In this document: in pieces, positions 51,964-59,128 of the stretch | How positions within the stretch are numbered: the first letter of the stretch is position 1 | Layout: the number at the start of each line of letters is the position of its first letter | NCBI RefSeq assembly: GCF_900109365.1 | Contig: NZ_FNZR01000002.1 | Coordinates: 620,001 to 684,000, forward strand | Reading direction: 5' to 3' | DNA length: 64,000 bases | From: Parapedobacter koreensis | GTDB taxonomy: Bacteria > Bacteroidota > Bacteroidia > Sphingobacteriales > Sphingobacteriaceae | Notes under the pieces: model-generated | Told to the model about the DNA's origin: nothing | The model's database searches: none | Seen by the model: the letters and a program-made list of their open reading frames with translations, nothing else | Made by a program: the position numbers and the translations under genes

Positions 51964-53016
51964 ATGGCAGGCACAACAAAAACATATACCAGCTATGTGA
52001 CCATGCTTCTCTTATTGGTGCTGGCGGTGATCTTGTCCCTGAGCTGGGGAGCTATGCCCATCCCGATAGGCGACGTGGTGGTGAGCCTGTTGCAACGTGT
52101 CGGGTTATACGAAGACGTGGCCGTCGACGAACTTTATTCCGGCGTGATTGCGCTGGTACGCTTACCACGTGCCGTCATGGGCTTGCTGGTGGGCGCTTCA
52201 CTCGGCATATCTGGAGCGGCTATCCAAGCCATCTTCCGCAACCCGCTGGCTGAACCGGGAATCATCGGTGTATCTGCGGGAGCATCTTTCGTAGCTGCAC
52301 TCCTCATCGCTTTCGAAGCGACGCTCTTCACGGCTTTCAGCGATCTTTTCGGACATTATCTGTTGGCCTTGGGGGCATTTTCCGGTGCCGGTGCCGCCAC
52401 TTGGCTGGTTTACCGGATTTCGCTGGTGGACGGCAGGCCCCACATTAGCACCATGCTGCTGGCGGGCATCGCCATCAATGCCATGGCCGGTGCGCTCACC
52501 GGGCTCATCTCCTACCTTGCCGATGAACAGCAGCTCCGCACCATCACCTTCTGGATGCTGGGCAGCCTGGGCGGTGCAAGTTGGGAAACGGTCATTGTGT
52601 TGCTTCCATTTACCGTACTGACGATCATAGGCCTCCCCCTTCTGTCCAAACCGCTCAACGCGTTTGCCCTTGGCGAGCAGGAGGCACACCTGCTTGGTTT
52701 CAAACCTACGCAGGTAAAACGCCTGGTGATCCTACTTGCCACATTAGCGGTAGGTGCCTCCGTGGCGATGACAGGCATCATCGGTTTCATCGGGCTATTG
52801 GTACCCCATGGTATACGGATGCTGGGTGGGGCAGACAACCGTTACGTACTACCTGCATCGGCCCTGCTGGGGGCGCTGACCCTCACCGTGGCCGACCTGC
52901 TTGCGCGGATCGTAGCCCTACCTGCCGAATTGCCTATAGGTGTGATCACCGCCCTGCTGGGTACCCCGCTGTTTCTCTATATCCTGATACGCGATAAGAA
53001 AAAAATCATCCATTAA
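51964..53016 (+). CDS. hmuU: FecCD-family haem/iron ABC permease
   Basis: Inner-membrane permease of 350 aa with about ten helices. Family motifs: RLPRAVMGLLVGASLGISGAAIQAIFRNPLAEPGIIGVSAGA and, near the C-terminus, TGIIGFIGLLVPHGIRMLGGADNRYVLPASALLGA; the EAA-like coupling loop contacts HmuV. The ATG at 51964 (8 bp after the hmuT stop) is preferred to a TTG at 51946 overlapping hmuT. Confidence 0.92.
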   Translation: MAGTTKTYTSYVTMLLLLVLAVILSLSWGAMPIPIGDVVVSLLQRVGLYEDVAVDELYSGVIALVRLPRAVMGLLVGASLGISGAAIQAIFRNPLAEPGIIGVSAGASFVAALLIAFEATLFTAFSDLFGHYLLALGAFSGAGAATWLVYRISLVDGRPHISTMLLAGIAINAMAGALTGLISYLADEQQLRTITFWMLGSLGGASWETVIVLLPFTVLTIIGLPLLSKPLNAFALGEQEAHLLGFKPTQVKRLVILLATLAVGASVAMTGIIGFIGLLVPHGIRMLGGADNRYVLPASALLGALTLTVADLLARIVALPAELPIGVITALLGTPLFLYILIRDKKKIIH

Positions 53017-53034
53017 TATTATTTTTGCCGCAAC

Positions 53035-53889
53035 ATGATCAGTGTGGAAAACCTCACATACACCATCAAGGACCAAACGCTTTTACGCGCGGTGAGTTTT
53101 AGTATCGGCAGCGGCGAACTGGTTGCGCTACTGGGGGCAAACGGTGCGGGCAAATCCACACTCATCAAACTGTTGGGCGGTGAAAAAAAGCCGTCATCGG
53201 GCTGCATCCGGCTGGCAAAAAAAGCGTTGGAAAAGTATACCCCGCTTGAATTGGCTGTCCGGAGGGCCACCATGGGTCAACAGCACCAAGTATCCGCAGA
53301 TTTTACAGTGGCCGAAGTGGTCATGATGGGAAGGTATCCCCACTATACGAGTAACCCGAAAGCGGCCGACCATCAGACGGTCGAAGAAACGATGGCCGTA
53401 TGTGGGATCACGCTGTTTTCCGAACGCCCTATCCAATCCCTATCCGGCGGCGAACAGCAACGCGTGCACCTCGCCCGCGTACTGGCGCAGGTATGGGACC
53501 GGCCCAACGGTGTGTTGCTGATGGACGAACCCGTATCGGCTATGGATGTACAATATCAACACCAAACGTTGGCCATCCTGCGAGCATTGGCCGATAGGGG
53601 GTATACGGTGCTAACCGTGCTCCATGACATCAACCTTGCCGCACATTATGCGCATCGGCTGATCCTGATGAAGAATGGCCGGAAATTGCACGATGGAACG
53701 CCGTCTGAAATACTTAATGAACGGAATATCTACTCCGTATTTTCGATGGATGCGCACGTCATCGTTAATCCCCGGAGTCTGAAAACCAATATCTTGCCGT
53801 TGGGCCAGCGGCTGGAAGCGCACGAGTTCAATAGCTTTTTGGGAGTTACCTCGCCAAATCACTGGGTGGCAAACCGAAATATTTCTTGA
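53035..53889 (+). CDS. hmuV: haem/iron ABC transporter ATP-binding protein
   Basis: Cytosolic ATPase (284 aa) of the HmuV type. Walker A GANGAGKSTLIKLL, Q-loop MGQQHQVSADFTVAEVVMMGRYPHYTSN (HmuV-like), signature LSGGEQQRVHLARVLAQ, Walker B GVLLMDEPVSAMDVQ and H-loop VLHDINLAAHYAHR. The C-terminal ~30 residues (LEAHEFNSFLGVTSPNHWVANRNIS) extend past the usual end and overlap the convergent araC-type gene by 44 bp. Confidence 0.93.
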   Translation: MISVENLTYTIKDQTLLRAVSFSIGSGELVALLGANGAGKSTLIKLLGGEKKPSSGCIRLAKKALEKYTPLELAVRRATMGQQHQVSADFTVAEVVMMGRYPHYTSNPKAADHQTVEETMAVCGITLFSERPIQSLSGGEQQRVHLARVLAQVWDRPNGVLLMDEPVSAMDVQYQHQTLAILRALADRGYTVLTVLHDINLAAHYAHRLILMKNGRKLHDGTPSEILNERNIYSVFSMDAHVIVNPRSLKTNILPLGQRLEAHEFNSFLGVTSPNHWVANRNIS

Positions 53890-54829
53890 ATGCGATACTG
53901 AAATTGTTCTGGTGGGAAAACCCAACTTCATGGGACACTTCAGAAATTGACATCCGATCCTCCATCAGCAGTTTGCGGGCATGTTCCATGCGGAGGCGAG
54001 TAACGTAATCGTAGACCGTCGTCCCGAAATATTCCTTGAAACCCCTACGAAGCTTAAACTCATTGAGTGCGACCATCCGCGAAAGTTCCCGCTGCGTGGG
54101 GGGATGGCGGAAGGTTTCTTTCAGGATTTCGCGGGCTTGCTCCAGCCGCATGACATCGTCTCCCTTGACGGAATACAGTTCGGGCCGATCGTGACCACCA
54201 TTGAGTTGCTCCAGCTGGTACATCAGCAGCTCCAGGATACGCGCTTCGGTATGGATGCGTTTCAATTCGCCATGCTGGCGACAATTGACCAAATCATCAA
54301 TGACGCGCCGCATCTCAAGTGTCACCGGAAAGTCTTCGGAGGCATACGATGTATATTGTCCACGTGCTATCTCTTTGACGAAATCTTCGTGTACGAGCGA
54401 GTGTCGGTCTATCAGGTTGAAGTAATAGTCTTTGCTCATTACCACCAGAAAATAGGTATAATCGATATTTTTTTTGATCTCGTGATCGCTACTGGTGGTC
54501 GGGGTGTATCGGATGTTGTGACGGCTCCTGCCGTAAAAGGTATTCGGCTTGCCCTTTGATTGTTCGGATGCCCGTCTGTAAAAAATAAACTGGCTGGCGA
54601 TGATCTCGCCCATCACTTCGGTATGGATATTGAGCGGTTCATCGAAGAGGATCTCTGAATTCATCATGAATAAACCACCGGTAGCCAATTGATGGCTGGC
54701 CAGGAATACCGGCTTCCGATGGATGGCCACCTCTTTCTCAATCAACCGATAGTTGGGGGTATACCTGTCGGGGACATCCTCGATGAATAGCCAATCGGCC
54801 ATGCCTTCTATCCGCGATTTGATTACCAT
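53846..54829 (-). CDS. AraC family regulator, PchR-type
   Basis: 327-aa transcription factor. The N-terminal ~220 residues form a ligand-sensing domain without recognised family (MVIKSRIEGMADWLF; FYGRSRHNIRYTP). The C-terminal AraC DNA-binding domain (about 235-325) reads LEQAREILKETFRHPPTQRELSRMVALNEFKLRRGFKEYFGTTVYDYVTRLRMEHARKLL and ISEVSHEVGFSHQNNFSIAFKKYFGLPPSD, close to PchR/YbtA-type siderophore and haem regulators. It converges with hmuV and is the obvious candidate to bind the 21-bp direct repeats at hmuY and hmuT. The effector could be haem or a siderophore. Confidence 0.9.
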   Translation of the reverse strand: MVIKSRIEGMADWLFIEDVPDRYTPNYRLIEKEVAIHRKPVFLASHQLATGGLFMMNSEILFDEPLNIHTEVMGEIIASQFIFYRRASEQSKGKPNTFYGRSRHNIRYTPTTSSDHEIKKNIDYTYFLVVMSKDYYFNLIDRHSLVHEDFVKEIARGQYTSYASEDFPVTLEMRRVIDDLVNCRQHGELKRIHTEARILELLMYQLEQLNGGHDRPELYSVKGDDVMRLEQAREILKETFRHPPTQRELSRMVALNEFKLRRGFKEYFGTTVYDYVTRLRMEHARKLLMEDRMSISEVSHEVGFSHQNNFSIAFKKYFGLPPSDLAR

Positions 54830-54847
54830 AGCATCCTATCTATGGTA

Positions 54848-54885
54848 CAAACATAAGTAATTATTTAGAATTGTTATAAACAATT
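54848..54885 (-). promoter_or_regulatory. araC-type promoter with palindromic operator
   Basis: On the minus strand TATGTTTG (54855-54848) matches TAnnTTTG, 19 bp before the ATG. Just upstream is the perfect inverted repeat AATTGTTATAAACAATT (54869-54885), adjoined by TTATTTAGAAT (54861-54871), a wording that recurs before the porin operon at 59050-59060. This suits repression by an iron-responsive Fur-like protein. Confidence 0.55.
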
Positions 54886-54895
54886 ATTTTGCAGT

Positions 54896-56251
54896 CTACA
54901 ACGACTCCAGAAAAGCAATTACAGCGTCGCGATCAGGCTTACCGAGTGTCCGAAACCGATCTTTTGCCGCTTCGGCCTCACCGCCATGCCATAAGATGGC
55001 TTCCTGAAGGTTGCGTGCGCGGCCATCGTGGAGGAAGTTGGTATGGCCGTTCACTTTCTGTGTGAGACCGATGCCCCACAATGGCGCCGTGCGCCACTCA
55101 TTTCCGTCTGCCAGGAAATCCGGGCGGTTGTCGGCCAATCCCTCCCCCATGTCATGCAGCAGCAGATCGGTATAGGGGTGGATGAGCTGGTAGCTGGTTT
55201 GTGGGAAAGCCGTGGTGACGGCCGTCCGTTGATCGGGGATATGGCATTTGGAACAACCCAACGACAAGAAAAGCGCTTTCCCCTGTTGCACGGTGGCTGC
55301 CCCGACATTACGCCTCCCCGGAACAGCAAGGGTACGCAAATAAAAGTCAACGGCATAGAGTAGGCTATCGGTAATCTCCAGCACGCCATCGGTATCGGAA
55401 AAGAGCCTGTTCGCAATGCCAATATCAGCAAAATAGGCCGCTGCAGTCTGTTGCAATAGGCTGGGTTGGTTGGCTTTCCAGCCAAAACGCCCCAAGGTCG
55501 TCCGCTGCTCGTCAATATTCCATACCCAATTTGCCCGCCCACTGATGCCATCACCGTCGAGGTCACTGGGATCTTCACGGGCAAGGATGTCGACGTCGCT
55601 TATCGCTTCCAGCAGTCCCAAACCGAAAATGGGCGCCGCCACACGCGGTGAAAGCAATACTCCCTGCGGTAATGGCCTATACGGATTGGTAATGGTATAG
55701 GTGGGCCGTCGGAGTTCATAGGACGTGCCGTCGCCAAAGGCAAACGACTCATTGGTATAGCCAATCGCCACATCGGCCTCCGGCTGGTAATTGAGCAGGG
55801 CACGGTTTTGGATTTGATCGCCGTAGCCGGGTACCGGCAGCGGGCTGCCATGCTCCCCCACACCCGGGAGGCTGACCCTGAACAGCATATTGGCAGCGCT
55901 TTCTCCCCGGCCCGGAATCTTGCCACGGCCATCGTTGACATGGCAAGAAGAGCAGGATACGTTATTGAAAACTGGCCCCAGCCCCGGGTTAAGCGGAGCC
56001 GGAGCAGAAACAAAAGTGGCATTAAACTGCACATCACCCACTTCGTGAACCCTTGCCAAATACGCAGGGAGGCCATTGAATGCGTGCCCGAACGCCCCGC
56101 TTCCCTGGTCGAATACCGTTTGCTCCCCTCCCGATCGCCACTCATCATCCGGATTCGTTGTATCATCCTGGTATTTCCGGCAAGCCAGTTGGAGGGTCAA
56201 CACGCCGACGACAAATGCGATAGCTAACTTTGTGGATTTATATAGGTGCAT
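54896..56251 (-). CDS. di-haem oxidoreductase family lipoprotein (DUF1111)
   Basis: 451-aa exported lipoprotein (signal MHLYKSTKLAIAFVVGVLTLQLAC). Two c-type haem motifs are present: CSSCHVNDGRG (about residue 100) and CSKCHIPDQRT (about 335), each CxxCH. DUF1111/DHOR features include GQIQN..., LLSPRVAAPIFGLGLLEAIS and LFGRFGWKANQPSLLQQ. This family is repeatedly found next to imelysin proteins in putative iron or metal uptake operons and may oxidise or reduce the metal. It is last in the porin-Rieske-imelysin-DHOR operon, 17 bp after imelysin. Confidence 0.9.
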   Translation of the reverse strand: MHLYKSTKLAIAFVVGVLTLQLACRKYQDDTTNPDDEWRSGGEQTVFDQGSGAFGHAFNGLPAYLARVHEVGDVQFNATFVSAPAPLNPGLGPVFNNVSCSSCHVNDGRGKIPGRGESAANMLFRVSLPGVGEHGSPLPVPGYGDQIQNRALLNYQPEADVAIGYTNESFAFGDGTSYELRRPTYTITNPYRPLPQGVLLSPRVAAPIFGLGLLEAISDVDILAREDPSDLDGDGISGRANWVWNIDEQRTTLGRFGWKANQPSLLQQTAAAYFADIGIANRLFSDTDGVLEITDSLLYAVDFYLRTLAVPGRRNVGAATVQQGKALFLSLGCSKCHIPDQRTAVTTAFPQTSYQLIHPYTDLLLHDMGEGLADNRPDFLADGNEWRTAPLWGIGLTQKVNGHTNFLHDGRARNLQEAILWHGGEAEAAKDRFRTLGKPDRDAVIAFLESL

Positions 56252-56268
56252 GCCGGCAGGGATGTGCG

Positions 56269-57336
56269 TTACCTTACATATTGCAAGACGAACGGATTCA
56301 GTTTGCCTTCCAGCGTAGTCGCCAAAGCATTGATTTTGTCCATGGCATTTTGTATGTCTGATTGCCTGGTTGTGATAGCCTCCCCAAACGGTACGTTGAA
56401 CGCATCCAGTGCAGCAATAGCCGCTGCGTGGTTGGCTTTGATTTCCGCGTCGAGCGACAGGTTATGGGTACGCACCAAATCTTCCAGCCCCTTGCCATCC
56501 GTGTTGAATTTGCCCTGATACATCAGCAAGATACCCGTAATGTTGTTCTTGAAGTCGGTAAAGGAATTCTTAGCGAAAGGACTCTCTTCAAGCGTGGGAT
56601 CCGCAGCATCAAAAGGCTCCTTAATTTTGGCATTAGCCACCTCGTCACAAATCCCCGCCATTGCATCCACCAGTTGCAGGAATGCTTCCTGTCGGGTAGC
56701 AAATTCCGAAGACCCACGGCCGGCGTTGGCCAACTCCTGTGTATATCCGTTTTGCCAGGTGTCTTTTACATCAGCGCTCAGTTTGGTCAGGTTTTCACCC
56801 AAGGCGCTGAGGTAGGCCTTTTCCCGGTCGGTAAACTGCGCTGCGGTCTTGTTTCCGTTTTCCCCCCAAAGCAGGTACTCAATCGGATGGAACCCTTTCA
56901 GCGATTCCTCCAATCCGTCAATATATGCCTCCGTCAGTTCGTCTCCATTGGCGAGTATACCATCAAGGTCATTGAAATCCACAGGCCAGGTATCGATACG
57001 GGGATCGATTTCATCGGCATCAATTGGACCAAAAAGCCAGCTTTCCGTACGTTCCCAAGTGGTGCGGATATCGCGCCATGCTGCTTGGGCAGCAGCGAGG
57101 TTAGCGTCGGTGGTCGTACCGTTGAGGGTGGTAATCGCTTCGTTCAAAGCCACGGCCTTGGCGTGCATGTCGATGTATGAATCCTCACAGACATTGGTAG
57201 CAACCTGGGCCAGAATTTCTTCCTGCAAGGCGATGTCGTCCGTACCGTCATTGCCATCGTCGTCCTTGCTGCAAGAAAGTGTTATGAAAAGCACCGTGGC
57301 CAGCAAGCATGAAAAGGTAATTGCTTTTGTTTTCAT
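56269..57336 (-). CDS. imelysin (insulin-cleaving-like / IrpA) lipoprotein
   Basis: 355-aa lipoprotein (lipobox LFITLSCSKDDD). Alpha-helical imelysin fold with the GxHxxE motif GFHPIEYLLWGENG (about 152-165), WRDIRTTWERTESWLFGPID and the C-terminal helical pair. Imelysins of this type (IrpA, EfeO-like) are implicated in iron binding and uptake rather than proteolysis. It lies between a Rieske protein and a di-haem oxidoreductase, supporting periplasmic redox-coupled iron handling. Confidence 0.93.
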   Translation of the reverse strand: MKTKAITFSCLLATVLFITLSCSKDDDGNDGTDDIALQEEILAQVATNVCEDSYIDMHAKAVALNEAITTLNGTTTDANLAAAQAAWRDIRTTWERTESWLFGPIDADEIDPRIDTWPVDFNDLDGILANGDELTEAYIDGLEESLKGFHPIEYLLWGENGNKTAAQFTDREKAYLSALGENLTKLSADVKDTWQNGYTQELANAGRGSSEFATRQEAFLQLVDAMAGICDEVANAKIKEPFDAADPTLEESPFAKNSFTDFKNNITGILLMYQGKFNTDGKGLEDLVRTHNLSLDAEIKANHAAAIAALDAFNVPFGEAITTRQSDIQNAMDKINALATTLEGKLNPFVLQYVR

Positions 57337-57342
57337 TGTATA

Positions 57343-57765
57343 TTAAGTTAAATAAATGAGTATTTGATGATTATTAAATTCGGTTTTGAATGTTTTCAGC
57401 GGCTCGAAGGCCGGTTCTTTCACGACCTGCCCCTCCAGATCGAATACACTCCCGTGGGCATGACAATAGATACGTTCGGCCGTAGGAGTAAGGCCCACAC
57501 CCTCGTGCGTACAATGGAGATAAAGCGCCAGGTAGCGCTCGCCGACTTTCCTGAGCAAGATATCGTTTTCCAGCGTATTGGTCCGTACCACCAACATCTC
57601 CACCCCCTCCACGAAACTCGTCTCGGGAACAGTAAGCACCCGCCCCGCATCCGGGCTTAATTTCACCATCGGAAGCCGCGTGGCGCAAGCGTTCAACAGG
57701 CTTGCACCAGACAACCCCAGGCACGCTGCACATCCTGATTTAATAAATATCCTTCTTGAAACCAT
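57343..57765 (-). CDS. Rieske [2Fe-2S] protein
   Basis: 140-aa exported protein. The N-terminus MVSRRIFIKSGCAACLGLSGASLLNAC resembles a Tat-type signal (S-R-R-x-F-I-K) that may also be lipid-modified (LLNAC). The cluster ligands are C-x-H in LHCTHEGVGL and C-x-x-H in YCHAHGSVFDLEG. Length fits a stand-alone Rieske subunit. Operon neighbours (6 bp to imelysin, 5 bp from the porin) suggest electron transfer to the imelysin/di-haem partner rather than to bc1. Confidence 0.92.
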   Translation of the reverse strand: MVSRRIFIKSGCAACLGLSGASLLNACATRLPMVKLSPDAGRVLTVPETSFVEGVEMLVVRTNTLENDILLRKVGERYLALYLHCTHEGVGLTPTAERIYCHAHGSVFDLEGQVVKEPAFEPLKTFKTEFNNHQILIYLT

Positions 57766-57770
57766 TTTGT

Positions 57771-59015
57771 TTAGAAATTATAGGCTACCCCCACATTGAC
57801 AAATCCATTGTCCTTGAAATAAGGTACCCGCTGTGGAAAAGGAGTCACGATGAGTGCCGGATTAAATTCGCCGGTAATCCTCCGTACATAGTCGGCCTTG
57901 ACGGCTACCCCACGGACGGGTTTGTATGTCAATCCGCCAATGAGGTATTGTTTCCGGTTGGCCGGATTATCGATGCCATTGGATGGAACCTTAGCCGACA
58001 AATCCATCCATTCATAACGGCCAAATACCGCCAGCATCTTTTCGCCTTTATAGTACCTGTAAAACAAATCATAAGCAACTTCACCATAGGCACCGTATAA
58101 TTCTTCTGCCGTATTGTTCGCAAAAGCACGGTTGATTTCCGAGGCATGGGCCACATGGATATACGTCGCGATGGCCCGGATATTCACAGGGCCGTGGTTG
58201 TAGCTCACATTCATCTCGCCCAACGACACCGGATTGCCGAAGGCTCCCCCATCGAGCAACAGGCTATCTGCTACGCGCTTTTCCAGGGCAGTGGAGCCCC
58301 CTAAATAAGCCGATGCCTGTATGCGGAAGTTGTGGAAGTAGTATAAAAGCGAACCGCTCACGGCCAGGTTGATCCCATCTGTGGCCTGCCCCAATTGCTT
58401 GCCCCCGCCGATACCCGTACTGCTGCTAAAGTTACCTGAATTTAGGCCATTGGTGAGCGCAAGGCTGTAATTGAGCCCAGGCACGTCGCGCACCTGCCCA
58501 TAAAGCCCCACGCCGACCTCCCGCCACACCGACGGGATGATCTGCTGCTCCAGGTACGGCCTGTCCACCCCATTGAAGGTCGTGGGCAAATGATTTTCAT
58601 TCAGAAATCCAATCCGTGGGATAAAGAGCCCTGCCACTAAATACAAAGAGGGGTTAAAATTGAATTTCAGGAATGCCTGTTCCATGGAAATGCCCCCAAG
58701 CCCCTTCCCGCCCCCCTCATCGTTGTTGGCCCCGGCGACCAGTGCGTTCTCCAGCTCCAGCTCTGTAAATAGGGAAATATTGTTGCTGAATTTGTGTCCC
58801 ACAAATAACACGACACGCATCAGCCTGGCTTCGGCACTTTGGCGTTTGGTGTCTAACCCGTATTTGGCTTCTCCATACCCGGAAAGGACGGTCGTTTGGT
58901 GCCTTTCGATAAGGCCCGAGGCCAATGAATCTTCAGAGGTAAGCACCTGGGCGTTAAGCGTGCAGATTGATAAAATATACGTACAAATCAGTATGGCAAA
59001 TACCCGTTTCTCCAT
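57771..59015 (-). CDS. outer-membrane porin
   Basis: 414-aa beta-barrel protein. The ATG at 59015 gives signal peptide MEKRVFAILICTYILSICTLNAQ; an in-frame TTG at 59036 lies upstream of a sensible signal. The mature protein has alternating polar/aromatic strands (TTVLSGYGEAKYGLD, SLFTELELENALVAGANNDEG, RIQASAYLGGS, MLAVFGRYEWMDLSAK) and ends NVGVAYNF. It resembles the phosphate/porin-like OprP-type barrels seen with imelysin operons. First gene of porin-Rieske-imelysin-DHOR. Confidence 0.85.
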   Translation of the reverse strand: MEKRVFAILICTYILSICTLNAQVLTSEDSLASGLIERHQTTVLSGYGEAKYGLDTKRQSAEARLMRVVLFVGHKFSNNISLFTELELENALVAGANNDEGGGKGLGGISMEQAFLKFNFNPSLYLVAGLFIPRIGFLNENHLPTTFNGVDRPYLEQQIIPSVWREVGVGLYGQVRDVPGLNYSLALTNGLNSGNFSSSTGIGGGKQLGQATDGINLAVSGSLLYYFHNFRIQASAYLGGSTALEKRVADSLLLDGGAFGNPVSLGEMNVSYNHGPVNIRAIATYIHVAHASEINRAFANNTAEELYGAYGEVAYDLFYRYYKGEKMLAVFGRYEWMDLSAKVPSNGIDNPANRKQYLIGGLTYKPVRGVAVKADYVRRITGEFNPALIVTPFPQRVPYFKDNGFVNVGVAYNF

Positions 59016-59033
59016 ATAAGGGACATATACGGG

Positions 59034-59060
59034 CAAAATTAATTTGTTTTTATTTAGAAT
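59034..59060 (-). promoter_or_regulatory. porin-imelysin operon promoter
   Basis: TAATTTTG (59041-59034, minus) matches TAnnTTTG. The TTATTTAGAAT element (59050-59060, plus) shared with the araC promoter lies immediately upstream, at the -16 to -26 region, where a repressor would block RNA polymerase. The predicted start is about 12 nt before the ATG at 59015. Confidence 0.55.
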
Positions 59061-59128
59061 GGATAAAATTAACCTCTCATTTTTTAGTGATTTACGTCAC
59101 TTTTTTCAGGCGACCGCTATATTTCGTT

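Noticed and set aside
54060-54559. Open frames opposite the AraC-type regulator
   Set aside because: Overlap the conserved DNA-binding domain and lack family features.
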